Assembly: GCF_910592395.1 (NCBI RefSeq)
Contig: NC_088310.1
Coordinates: 1,681,501-1,745,500, forward strand
DNA: 64,000 nucleotides
From: Lineus longissimus
Taxonomy: Eukaryota; Nemertea; Pilidiophora; Heteronemertea; Lineidae
Direction of reading: 5' to 3'
This document shows, in pieces, positions 1 through 13,004 of this stretch (its first letter is position 1; every line of letters starts with the position of its first letter). The notes below the pieces were generated by a model, which searched no databases, was not told where the DNA came from, and was given only the letters and a program-made list of their open reading frames with translations. The position numbers were made by a program, and so were the translations under genes.

Positions 1-2353
1 TTCATCAAGTAGGAAGAGAGAACATGTCTGTTTAGTGGTGAGGCTGTCAGGCGATAACGAAGGAGTTTATGAAGAGCTTACAGAGTTGTACCAGTATCGT
101 GAGATTTATCTACCTTGCATCGAGCAAGAACATTTTTAAAAAGATAAAACCATCACAGATGCTCCTGGGATCGCTTGATCACAGTTTCGTGAAGAAGGAC
201 AAAAGTACAATGTCTCTTCAATTGGCCTGGTAAAATTGCAGAAATTAACAATGGCGTTCATGAGGAGAGACCGCTGTTTGTGCGATTGCTTTGGTGATGA
301 GAAGAGCATGAAACTATTGGCGAGGCTCTTGGTGATGCTTCATCACACTCTCAATAGCAAAGAGAAGATAAGCAAGAAGTCGAGAGCCGCATTAGTCCCT
401 TTAGTTGGTGAGGTTGCAGGCAATAACAAAGACCTTCATATGGAGATAAGGCCGGTATCCCCAATATTGTATGATACGTTCCTGTGGTGAGTACTTGTGC
501 AGTACTGTATAAGAAACAATGAAAGATACGGCGAGGGATGCCTTTCGTCAAGAAGAGATAGGAAACGAAACACCTTAGTTTGCCAGGCTATGTCAGACTT
601 AACAAGGGTGTTTATACGGAGATACAGCACCTGCATCAATTGAAATGTTTGTTTGTTTATTTTGCTTCAGGTGGTTTTTAGGATTATTGGGTAATTCGTT
701 TGCTCTGATACACCAACCATAGTCTATTTGAAATTAAAACCCTGTACATGTGTAGTTAGTTAGTCCTCCTCTATCGACCATCAGTTTAGCGGGGAGAATA
801 TTTTATTGAAAGTGTCTTCGATTTTATATAGTCATGTGGCGAGCGTTCTGACAGATCAAAACATTAGCATTGGAAATCCCAGGCTGTTTGCAGCGTTTGT
901 GTACTTATCGCTTGAGATTTATGCCGTTAAATATTGATCAAGTTGGCCAAGTGTCGGTTATGCGATCAAGTGGAAATTAGATGTAGGCGAAATCTCTGAA
1001 TATCTAATTGCTCCGGTCGGTCTTGCTAATGGTAGCATCTATGATTAAAATGTGCTCTAGTCAGACCTACTGAAGGCAGCAACAGGGACATTTTGGTAGT
1101 AGTGTAATGTATTTTTGGTTTAGGTCAGCTACCGCACTGTTACATGAGGTTACATTTGGTCGGATTCCTATTGAGGAATCACTTCTAAATTAGAACTCTG
1201 TGTATCTTCTAAGGCCTACTCTTACTAAAAGAACCTTTAGGAAGATAACAAAAGAACCGTTCCTGAAAGCGGGACCAATGAAGTAACCAATAGAGAAGGT
1301 GCTTCTTCAGTGACAATCGCAACATCACTGGGTATCATTTTCAAATCAGGACTACTTATGCCCAGTGCCATCCAATAATAAACTTACTAATCAAGGGAAA
1401 TACACAAACGCAAGGTACGAGTATCGTTAAATCGGAGATGAGGTAGACGAATAGGGAAATATAGATAAATCGGAAATCAGAGTTTGTACATCACCAAATG
1501 TGCCTTTAGCAAGGTTAAAACAGTCTTGGGAATGACGCGGCGATGCTCAGGAAACGAAATGCCCTGCGTTTAAACTGAGTGGAATTATAAGGGGAAACAT
1601 TAGGTAATCTAGAGGTACCCTGTGCCGTCCGGGTCGCAGGCCTAAACTTAGACAATTTCCAAGAATGTTACGATGAAGACGTCTCAAAGCAGGTCCATAC
1701 GAACACAAAGATTGGGAGAAGTTATGACATCTAAAAACTCTGCCACCTCACCAACAAAGGCATCTATATATTCAAGTAGAATATTTTCGCCGACAATGAG
1801 GTTGGTGAGAATTTTGAAAACAGCCAGGCGCTATGAAAGGAAGTGCCTCATGAGGTTGTAAACATTTTGTTCAATTCCGCACGGTGTCCTCGATACGAGA
1901 TTGTCTCAATCTATTTACACCTCAGCCAACGTGAATGGAATTACGACATGCTCAGATCAGTTTTTATACATTAAGCTTTCTATCACAACAATGAAACTTT
2001 GCATCTCCCAACAAGGAGAGCGGCAATGTTGCGGGGAAAACTGGATTTCCATCGGAAGCTTTGCGTCCCTGGAGACATTCAACCGGAGCTGTACCAGTAG
2101 CAATTAGCGCTGCGTTGCCGCCCAGTCAGACCAGGCTTATCAATTATAGCTACGATACTAGGGTTAAAGCAGCGCTCGGGAGAAATCAATCAAAATGGGT
2201 GGAAATGCTTCAAGCTAAAGGAAACAGTTTATGATAGTTGAGATATTGTCAACACTTTCTCTTGACTGGGAGGATGGGAAATTGAAAGGTTCCGGTTATT
2301 CGGTAGTGCTCCAGGTCCAAAAGTCCATAATCAGAATCTTGGAATCTGTGATG

Positions 2354-2397
2354 GGCCATCATGGAATCTATCATTGGCCATCATGGAATCTATGATT
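2354..2397. repeat. 22 bp tandem duplication
   Basis: Two adjacent 22 bp units beginning GGCCATCATGGAATCTAT differ at a single base. Diverged relatives follow at about 2,403-2,425 and, in inverted orientation, at about 2,461-2,500, so the whole 2,340-2,500 block is loosely palindromic. No gene is associated. It could be a decayed foldback element or a minisatellite remnant. Confidence 0.6.
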
Positions 2398-5300
2398 GCA
2401 AGATGGCCCATCGTAGAATATGTTATGTTATCCGATGTAAAACGTGGACGTTAATCGTCACAGATTCTACTATGGCCATGACCAATGATTCTACGATGGA
2501 ACCCTTTGCCTGTGATACTAGACATGATGGCGAGGGTATCATTAATTGATCAAGATAGTGCTGTCACTTTCCATTCTGTCGCAATGAAAAAGCAATAGAG
2601 ATTCGAATGGAGACCGACAACACATTGTATCACAATTTCCCTAGTAAGACTGCGTTGGCGTAATCGTTTACCATTTACACATTGTTTATCGGATAATCAT
2701 ATCTGTGTTGAAGGAAAAATGAACTTAAACGTTTCCTTCTGTAAGGGCAGATGGTGATGCTGAAAGAGAAAAAAAGGATCTGGGGGAAATGTTCTGTTCA
2801 CTTGTAATAATACTGGTTGTTTTCTCTTTCGAGTCGTTGATTGGTCCAGTGAAAGGGATCTATCATGCTCGTACTTGGGTGTTTCTTCACTAGTACGTTT
2901 ATGTGGTTTGAACGGCAATGGTACGATCGTCCTCCAATAGATATAAAACTGCCGCAGTGATGTCCATCGGTAGTCTTCTTTTTCGAAGTGCAGAACATTT
3001 CGACGATATTCGAATAGCCTTCAATCATTTGATATATGTTTAAGTTGTGTTTATGGGGATATAGCCTAGCGAATCCCAGATTATTTAGCCTTAACAGACG
3101 AGGAGTATCTTTGCCTCAGATGCCGGGATGCTAGTCCACGCAGGCTACCTGAAGCAATTTAGGTTAGGTGTCTTGCACAAAAACATGGATGTACTGATAT
3201 GACTGATTGTGAGCCTGACACTCTTCCCAGTCAGCAATTGATCACCCCCTTTCTTGATATCTTCATCCAGTGTCATATTATTTTACCTCTGTTTTAGCTT
3301 GGCCAGTCTTTAGCTCAAAACCTGATGGAGCGATATTTCGTCTGCCAACAAACAGCCGGGGACGTCGTTTCATTTGATTGAGATAACCAGCGTGTCGTGT
3401 TGAACTTGTCAGCAATTTACTTGAATCAATTGATCCATGGTGTGCTGGATCTCGGCTTGATCAAGGGCTGCCAGTTGGGCGTGATTGATGCGTAAGTCAC
3501 CAGGTTTCGGCATGTTCAATTAGCATTCCATTGAAGTCAGAACGAGTTGAGTTATTGAACTTCCGATGGGTAACTGCCACCAATTAGTGATAGCCTCGTT
3601 TGAAAACTTCACAACATCACCTATTTCTATGACGATTTCCAACGTCGAAAGAATTATACGCAATTATATCCCAGTTTGATAAATCGCTAAGAAAGAACTT
3701 TCTAACGATCGTAGTCAGCGTAATGTACAATGTCTGAGACAGCTTAATGTGCAATGTCTGAGATGGTTCTAACTTGAAGGCTTGCTGCAAGGAATTCTCT
3801 GCCTGTCAACAAATGATGACATTTAGACGAACGTATTATTTGATGCTCGGGGAAAACGACATATCTTATTGGTGAAAGGGCAATTGGAAGCTTAACACAC
3901 CATCTAAGGCACATTCGCCAAGGTACTTTCAGAGACACAGCCGCAACCCATCCCACAGGAGCACACACTATACCGCCTTTTGGTTTCTGACGGGAAGACT
4001 GTCCTGGGTAGGAGGTTGACAAAGCCGCATATTCTGTACTCTGAAATTAATTCTTCATTTCATTAAAGTCGGCAAGCTTCTTAAGAAAAACATATTTGAG
4101 TTGGTTATGGTTTTAATCAACCAAGTGAACAAAAACGGTTCCTGTGCTCTCTGAAGACGAAAGATAAAACCACATCTGACGTCATCACAAATCGGCGATT
4201 TTTTAAAGGTTTTAAAGCGTGGGGGCTGAAGCAACAATATCGGGAATGTGCTTGTTTATGACAACAAGTCACTGCTTGTTGAACTATCTGCCACTTGTGT
4301 TCAATGTTTGGTTTCTCTGCAGAAGGGTTCAGCCAGTTTCCTGCTTTGGGTTGGGGACTGCGCTGTTCAAGAACAATGAAATATTACTTTATGCGTTCAA
4401 ACACAAGGATAGGAAGGGAACGCTTTAAACAACAACAATAGACAGAGAGACGCCTTGTGACAAGTGTGCCATGAGTAGATTATACAGAATAAAGAATTCG
4501 CCATCAAACGATCTGCCAGGAACATGACATTTCCGGCATCATAAGGAACGCTATGTTGAATATAAAGAAACAAGATGCCGTTGCTCGGGGACTGGAAGCA
4601 GAACTATATGCTAAAGACTGGAAAAATAAATTGCCCGTAGATAAATGCTTCGAAATGCGTTACGGCGACCAGTACGATTTATCGTTGGTTCAATAAATGA
4701 TGTTGACACGAAGGGAATACGAAATAATTGCTATTGTTTTGCCATGGCTACACTCGGATGACATATGTTGCCATAAACCATCGCTGATTGCCAATAGCCG
4801 CTAATACCTTGAGAATAGCAACCTGGCCCGAAATGGACACAGCACTTGATGTCGGCCAGTAATCCATTTGTTTGGTATATTGGTCACCTATAACTCCATG
4901 GAGGGTCTTTCATTAGCTTATAGAGGCAATGGGTAGTGGGTTCATGGGAATAGGATGAATCATCTCGTCCGATGGGTTGTTCGATCGGTGGTAAAGGTTC
5001 GACGGCACTACAGGTTTTTGAGCTTTCAAAAACCTTTAATGGTTTTTCGGCCCACACAAATATGCGCATGAATCCTGTGGAGGTTTTTTTTAGCCATTTT
5101 AGAGGTTTTTCACTATCAGTTGTCATCAAACAACTTGATATAGTTCATCTTTGACGTGAGTTATAAATAAGTTTGATATTTCCAGGGTCTGTAGTCTCAG
5201 AAAGGATGATATTCTAGTTCTTTGATGTCAGTGCGGATGAAGCGTTAGTCTCATAACATTCTGATGGCAACTTTGAAAGAGCATCTGGCATGCGAAGTTT

Positions 5301-5586
5301 AGGTTTCTGATTAATAAACCGGTAGTATTGGTGATGTCTTGTTGAAGAAAGCAAGCAGGCAAACATTGGGGAACTTGAAACACCTTCAATTTCCTTATTT
5401 GATAAAACCTCCCAAAAGGAAAGAAATAGAAGGAGGGGTGTATACAAATTAATTGCATCAGTGACGTAGAAAATACACTAAAATGAACATCGGATAATAC
5501 AATAGAAAGTAAAAGTGATATCAAAAAGACTTTGGCTGGTTTGTTCGTCGCAGTTAGCAGGATTGAGGGCTCCTGATTGGCGAACG

Positions 5587-5756
5587 CCGGTGTGCAAGGG
5601 ATAGTAGTCCTAGGGCTGATAGTCCGTGTAACAATAGCCCGCATTGCTAAATGTTTTGGTTAGGGTTAGCGGTACAATAGATCATGCTGCTTAATTGGTC
5701 AAATACAATGCTACCGGACTATGACTCCAGGGGGACTATATCCGCTGTCACACCGG
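5587..5756 (+). mobile_element. MITE-like non-autonomous DNA transposon, copy 1
   Basis: This 170 bp element begins CCGGTGTGCAAGGGATAGTA and ends with the near-inverse (...ATCCGCTGTCACACCGG), giving imperfect terminal inverted repeats of about 25 bp. It has no coding capacity. The same 170 bp sequence occurs in opposite orientation at 25,889-26,058, with near identity throughout. Equal length, identical ends and different flanks are what a miniature inverted-repeat transposable element shows. I could not identify an unambiguous target-site duplication, so the superfamily is left open. Confidence 0.8.
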
Positions 5757-8700
5757 CAAGAAGTGGTCTAAGGTGAATCTTGGAACACCCTAATTCGATT
5801 CATTCATAATACTTGTCGACTAGGCCTATACATGTACATATAGCTTTGGCGTATTCAGATAGAGCTGCACACCCCTGACCTACCAAGAACAAACCGGAGT
5901 TGTATTGTTCAATGCAACACGTTGTTGGAGTGCATTCACTCTGAGTACATTAGCCATTGTAACGAAGCCATAATACTACCGCAGCTTTTGTGGTTGCTCC
6001 AGCAGAGCTCCATTTAGTCAGAAGCTATTAGCAAATTAAACACATTAAGATTATTGGACCGTGGTGAGAATAATGAGGAACTGGATGTATTTCTGACAAA
6101 CTCCTGAGGTGCTTATCTAATAGAGTGCATTATATGGTTATCCGAGTTATCATGATGATAATAATGGGTCCTAGCGAATAAGTGAAGAAAAAACTCCGGG
6201 CAAATTTCCACATTTCCCAATTCTATATTATCAAGTCCGCTGATTTTGAGGATATGTAGAATTCCTAGAAAATCTTTTCCAACCAGGCCTAAAAGAAAAA
6301 AAGATAGACTCTACCCATGCAGCCAGTGTGGTCTCTGTCGCCTTCTGATTACAATGTCAGTTGGCCAGGTTATTACTTTCGATTCCTCTGTGTTTCACCC
6401 TCTCCATGTTTGAGATAACGAAGCTTGATATCGATGCTGGCAACCTGTCACGTTCTATCATCCACCAGAGATAACACGTGAAACAATCAACCATCAGCTG
6501 TGGCTGTGAATATGTATCGCAAGAGGCAAATACTAACATCCTACAATAATCTACCGCGTGTAATGTGGTCAAATGTATGTGCCCGAAGAAATGAGACGCG
6601 ACTGTTACTCACCGGTCGCGAAAGGACAATGATGATGTTAACTGTAGAAGATTTTGCCCTCCTCCCCTCCGAACCAATCTGACCTTTAACATAGGGGACC
6701 GAATTTATCAGCTCCTTTAAACCAAATGTTAAGCACGGTTATGTTTTCTCGTTGCAGTGCTATCAGCTCCCGTAGCCAAACAAGACGTTGGAGAAAGGAA
6801 AGCAAAGAACAAAGAGGTAGGAGACGAAGTTACATGTAAAAAAATCCCTTGCCTCAGATATCCTCGGATGCAAATGGGAAGCATCGAACGCTTCAAAGAA
6901 TCCCCGATCGGTACCGCTCTTGCGTGAAATTGATAGCGTCAGGGGGACTTACTTTTGCCATCGACGGGTTGCAGACAAAACGTCAACATTTGAATGATGC
7001 TTTTTATCGCAAAACAGGCCCCGGCCGCAACCAGTGCGGGAGAACAATCCAATATAGATAGTCCAAACTGTTGCCGAGTGCGTGTCACGACGGTATGTAC
7101 CCTATAAAATATAACAAGTACAGAAAATGACTTTTTCAAAATGATGATCTCCGAGTTAAACAACTCACTCGGCGTACCTCGACATCTCCCATTGTTCCTG
7201 AGCATTTCCGACTTTTTCTTTCTCTGTGCGCATCAAAGAGAGGTTTCGAAGCAGAAAGAAGGCTGTACGGGAATAAGGATGGTACATGGTAGCAAAGCGA
7301 CGTGCCCGTTTTTCGGGCGTGCGTCACTCGGAAACATGATTTTTACATACCTATTCAAGCTTTATTATATTCTTATTGAGAGTGGGACTGAGAATGGATG
7401 ATAGGCTTGCCCAAAGATGTGGCACAGAACAGCTACAAGCAACAACCTACTTGGTAAGGTGACGATTCTTAACTGTTACTCAAACCGCTTACGTTTGTGA
7501 GGTACGACCAGTACATGTGCTTTAAAGCGTTCAGAAACTGACATTGTCACCGAGCACATTTCTTGTTTTTCGATTTTCATCCCTCACCTAGCATAAAATA
7601 ACATCTCAATCAACAACCCGACAGATTACTGCATTATTTAGCGAGTGAACGCTAATGGCAAAGTCTCCGATGAAATTAAACGTGGCAGCGAACACTCGAC
7701 ATCACATTATTGCTGACGTGTGAACTAATGCATTCTCATGGAGCTCTCGAGCTGACTGTTCAGTGGCGATACTTAAACAGCTTCCACTGCTAATTGCACG
7801 GCGAATAACCCAAGAGTTACCAATCTCCAACATTCCATTTTCACTTCAGGCAATATGTCATGGTTAGTGATCGCTCGTCGTCAGGAAATGGAACACTTAA
7901 ATTGCCGCATATTACTCTATAATATGAATTGTCAAACATGATGAGATGTTGAAAGTGTTCGGTGGGAGAATGTACATGCTGACGTATCTACGTGAGAAGT
8001 CTGTGTTGATTTTGCGCGTGGTGGACATGTTAAACTGACTGGTGGAGATTTGAAGTGGCTTTCGATAATCAGCGATGTCTTTTTTTTCAATATGGCCGCT
8101 GAACTGATCAGCCATCTTGAATTTTGTTTCCGCTCAATAGCCGACGTTCTCATTAACGTCTTACACGGGAATCTTATTTTTCAATTCTCTACTTCGAATC
8201 CTCCCGTTTCTGTTCCTTCCCAGAACGGTTCCGCTTTCATAATACTACCACGGAAGCATACGTTTTTACTACGCAAGTTCATACAAAAGGGAATTTGAAA
8301 GGTATAATAACCGATTGGAGTACCATCCAATGCAAAACTGGTCATTCGTCATTGATCTTTCGTGTGGCTAATAGTTGCTACTCGTGCATGATGGTACAAT
8401 ACATTCCATGACCGAATGCAACGACGACGAATGCAACCTTATACCGCCTGTCACAATAACTGCATGTTGGGCGAGTTCCTGAGTAGCCAAGCAGAAGTTC
8501 CGTTTCCCAAGATCGCCGGGTGGAAGTGTCAAGTTACACTGTGACAATAAAGAAGACATCTATGGGCATTGTATATTCCTTTTTCTCGGCTGGTGTCTTG
8601 GGAAGACAGATTATCACGGTTTCTGCTTCTAGTGCCGCCAATGACGTATGGTGTATGCTCTGGCTAAAGCAGAAGGATTCCTTGCAAGTGGGCGCCAGCC

Positions 8701-11700
8701 TTCTGGAATGGTTACATGTTGATAAGTATCAGAGGACAAAAACCTTTCCTGCCAATAGTATACAAGGTGACCCGAGTGACCTTTGGGAGAGATGATTAGG
8801 AGACACAGTGAAATCGACGATGAAAAGGCATGGTTTTAGCTAGCCCTGATATACAGTTCGCCGAGTGTAGGCCCTAAGTTGGTCAAGATTCTTTGCAGAA
8901 CAAGGTAATTTAGACTTTGTCTGCTGACAAAAGCTCTATTGAATACTGTAGATACAAAGATGCTTAGAAGCACAGAAGATGATCAGGATGATAGTAGTGT
9001 GACGGTCACTTGTGTGAAAGAAGTATCACGGTCACTTCGAGCAATGGCAAATTGTATATGATGTTGTCGTCGAGCTCCAACTCTACGTTTATTTCCTCTA
9101 TTAAAAGTTATGCATAAAAAGTTTGATTCAGATCGTTAGTGCAAAACCGTTTTTCATTTTCATTTAGCGAAGTAGCTGTTCTAGGTTGTCCCTTGGTTTA
9201 GTCAGAGAAAATCTACATCTCATTTCTTTGAATATCCCATGTTACACTCGAGCCAATGCAATTACACGAACACATGGTGATTCGGACGATTTTCTCACCA
9301 ATTTATTCAATTATTTCCACTGTGATTTTCCGTGAACGGGAAACCCATTACACGGTTTTTAACTGAAAGTAATGAGAGAGGCAAATCACAGGGGTAGGAA
9401 TGAGTAATTAAGGAACTTCTTTGCGGGAGAGCTGAGATTAAATGAGGCGTTAGAGAGTCGTGAAATCCGGCGCCTAATTGTACAATTTTACGATAATGGT
9501 GAAATTGGGTTATTCTCTTGAAAGATGGCAAGATTGAGATGAAAGATAAGCTCGTTTGAATTACTAAAGCGTTGTTTATTAGGCTTGAAAATGTAATGCC
9601 TTCACTTTGGTATTATCTCGTATCGACGTTTTTTGTGTGAGTTATAGCATGGATCTACATGTAGAGCACAGTGTAGTGTCTAGAAGTTGGTGAATAAAGT
9701 GAAAGCTAAAATTAGGAAAATGAAGAAAATGTGCCGTTTCCTCATTGTTCCCGGCCTCATAGTTTTAGAGGGAAAGCTAGAAACAGGAGTGGCTTGTTCC
9801 TCTGTGTGGTAAGCTGACTCATAACGAAGGGTGTATTCCATCAGTTTTCGTTAAAAGAACTACTGATACTATGTATTTCGTCCCACCAAAAACGATAAGT
9901 CTACCATCGGATGAAAATCCTTTGATGCTGCTACAGTCTATCAGATGAAAGTCAATAACAAGAGATGAGTTTTTAGACTTCCGGTGAACTTCATTTAAGA
10001 ATGTGGTTAATCTGGCCTCGAAAATTCCGGTCGCCGATTCGAATCATCCTCCGTGTGGCCCACTTGTGAAGCCATTCCAGCGATGTCACATCGGTCTACT
10101 GGGCTCAGAACTATTCCTTATCCAGCTAAGACGCTGATCATATTCCTAGACACAGTCTGTAAAGCTAAAGCTGACGGGGTTCCGGGGCGTTATTGTTCTC
10201 ATTAATGTCGTACAACACCACACGTTGAGCCGTAAGAGACAATCTAATTGTTTTCATCGCGTTTAATCAGGGCTCCAATACGCGATATTTGATAGGGAGA
10301 AGGTAAACTGTGAATACATTGGCCATGTGAAGTTCGTATCGTTTACTCGGTTTATTCGATGGAATCGTATCAAAACAACTGAGTCAGCTGAAGGTCAGCT
10401 GCAGGACAGGATCTTGTTTGGATCTGACTCTTTGGTTTGCTAACTGGCTAAAATAATGGAAGGCTACAAACTGGGCATCGTATCGATGTTCTTTATTTAT
10501 TTGCAACTCATTGCTTTTAATTCATTCAATCGCGGAGCAGATGCACTTCTGAAGCTTCTTCTTCTTCAAGCAAGAAGGGTGATTATCCTTCCAATCAGAA
10601 AAAAAGTTTCGCATAAAAGCATCAAAAATTGTTTAGTTATTCCTCAAAGCTATTTTCAATTTCATCGAGCTCGAATTCAATTCAACCACGTCATGCCTTC
10701 AAATGAAATGTGCTCGAGACATTTTCACGGTTGGTAAAAGTATCGATTTACCTTTGCAACGCAACAGAAAGAAAGGTTCTCCCATTACACATTGTACAGT
10801 GGTGGAGGGGGATGGAGGGAGAAAATAAGGAATTGCGAAGCCTAGCTTTTACGCCCATAAAACCAGCTTTTTGTCTGTTTCTTTTGTGTCCACATTTCCT
10901 CTCCAGGTAAGCACGTATTATAAAGGCAAACCGATATCCCTACCCATTTACTGATTCCGATGAAATGAACACCATTAACCATTGTTACTTATTGAAAAGC
11001 ATCTTCTCAGCTTTTTTCTGATGGCATAAAAAGATATCTGTGTCTCGTGTTGGTTCGTAGTCTCATTCAGTATTCAGGGCATGAAGACGAGCTGTCGGCA
11101 AGAAAGAAATTACTTCTGTAAACTAATCAATCAGCTAAACGCGCTTTCTTGCGTAGGTTGTATGCCAGGGGTGAGGTTCTACAGATATTTACGACGAGAA
11201 GCATTGCAGCGCTGCTATTTGAGATCAGGGATGACAAAGTAAAACTTGGGCGAACGCGGGAAGCGGTGTACGAGACGTCTTACACACACTTTATCTCTTG
11301 TCTATCTCCTTCGACAGTGGCCGAATTGACAAAGTTGAAATTACCATCTGGCTGTTGCTATCACTATGCAATTATGTGGACGCAACGGACATTGTTTTTG
11401 CCCAACGCATGTCAAAGTAGGAGAAGACTCTAGTGGGCAGATTGCTGTTTTGTAATAATGGTCATCAAGTACCCACCCTCAACAGGCGCCCAAGAGCCGT
11501 GGATTCTTATGTCGACATCACACGATCAGTGGCTGTTGTTTGCTCTGGCTAAGCGACTGTGAGGAGCCAATTATGGGTGTAAATCACGGGAACCCCATTT
11601 TTATCTGCGCTAAGGTTGTAATCCGCTAACGAGATTGCTTGTTATAGGCTAATAGCACATCGTCGCCAGTTATCACGGTTGGCTCTTTCTCGTCTTCATC

Positions 11701-13004
11701 TCCAAGTTCTTCCTGTGGAGGTTGAATGGGGTGGACAAATTGCATGCGACTGAACCAGAACAAATCAATGCTTTGATAGAAAAATTGAATTGGCAGCACT
11801 GCTTCTGGACTCCTGTGCAGTCTCAGAACTGATGACTCTTCGATCTGCTTGGAGAATAACGCACTGCTTCGATTCCCCGGTACCAGATCTTCAGAAACCC
11901 GTGTCCGATCTTGGGCTATAACGTGAAGGGATCAGTAGATACCCTCGGAACCATATTCACACATCGATACGCTATACGCTCGCCTTAAATACTTTTGCTA
12001 ATGATTAAACCTTGAATTCAGTTGCTTTCTTGCCTCCATAATTTCCCTTACTGCTGGCACGAGATGTAATGTTCGTCACAAACTAAGTCAAAAAACCGCC
12101 CTCTGGGACGACGGTATCAAAAAAGTGATAATGTGGCTAGTGTAAACAGAGCAAGCAACCAACATACCCGTTACTAATGACTCATAGTGTCTGAGCTAAA
12201 AGCCTGGCGCTTTTCGACGCTGAACAGTTACAAAAACAAGCGCGAAATGATGTGTTTTACCTTCAGGTCACGTCTGATGCTTTCATCGTAGTTGTTCGTA
12301 TGCACACTCGGAGTAGGACCAGCAAATCGCTCCTATGTGTCAAGCAGGACGTGCCCTTTACCTGCTTGTCCATCGCTCTTCAGCTACCGCGACTGCTCAC
12401 TATTTATTTCAAAACATGCTATAATTTGAAGTGACGGCAGCTAGACCGATTGTCCTCTTCGACCTAGCGCTCATCCCCGCGTCACAGTCAATCGGTACAA
12501 ACCTCAGCTTACACTGAGCAATGTCTAAGACCCTGGCCTCCGGATAGACTTTATCCAACCCGATCACCTAATAACAAATTAGCGGGAGGAGACGCTATCT
12601 CTATATTACTGGACCTGTCTGTTGACTGGATCTTGGAGACGTTGAGTGTAGATGTAAAATATGTCAACGGTATGCCAGGTAAAGCCCTGTCTTGACAGAG
12701 AGAAACCTTTAGATCTGTTTCCGAGCACTTTCCAAGCACTGAAGGAGGCGCTTCTTGTAATTTGACGGAAACTGAGCAGTATTACTCCCGCCGGTGATTT
12801 GTAATGTCGAAGCCTACGCATAATGAAGCGGGGGCAGAAATGTTAACAAGGGACGAACATTGGATTTAAGTGCGTCATTCGGGCACCAGAAGTCCCCTCG
12901 TCCCCTCAGGTCAATCTCCCGATGAGAGGATAGCTAGCACTTGTTCCGTAGCAAAGGTACGCTAGTACACTTTTCAATAATGCGAGTCCTCTTGATCATT
13001 TCAG

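Larger units (their letters stand above)
1..12960. other. Long stretch with no supportable gene
   Basis: I read both strands and found only short open frames without family similarity, consistent splice phases or coding-like composition. It may be intergenic, or it may hold large introns and the 5' exons of the acidic gene whose internal exon starts at 13,005. One frame at 10,456-10,570 begins with a hydrophobic, signal-peptide-like stretch but lacks a convincing donor, so it is not called. Inside the stretch are a 22 bp tandem duplication near 2,354 and a MITE-like element at 5,587-5,756, both listed separately. Confidence 0.6.

Noticed and set aside
10456-10737. Signal-peptide exon for the acidic gene
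   Set aside because: The first 25 residues are hydrophobic, but the frame runs on into non-secretory-looking sequence and no good donor in the right phase follows.
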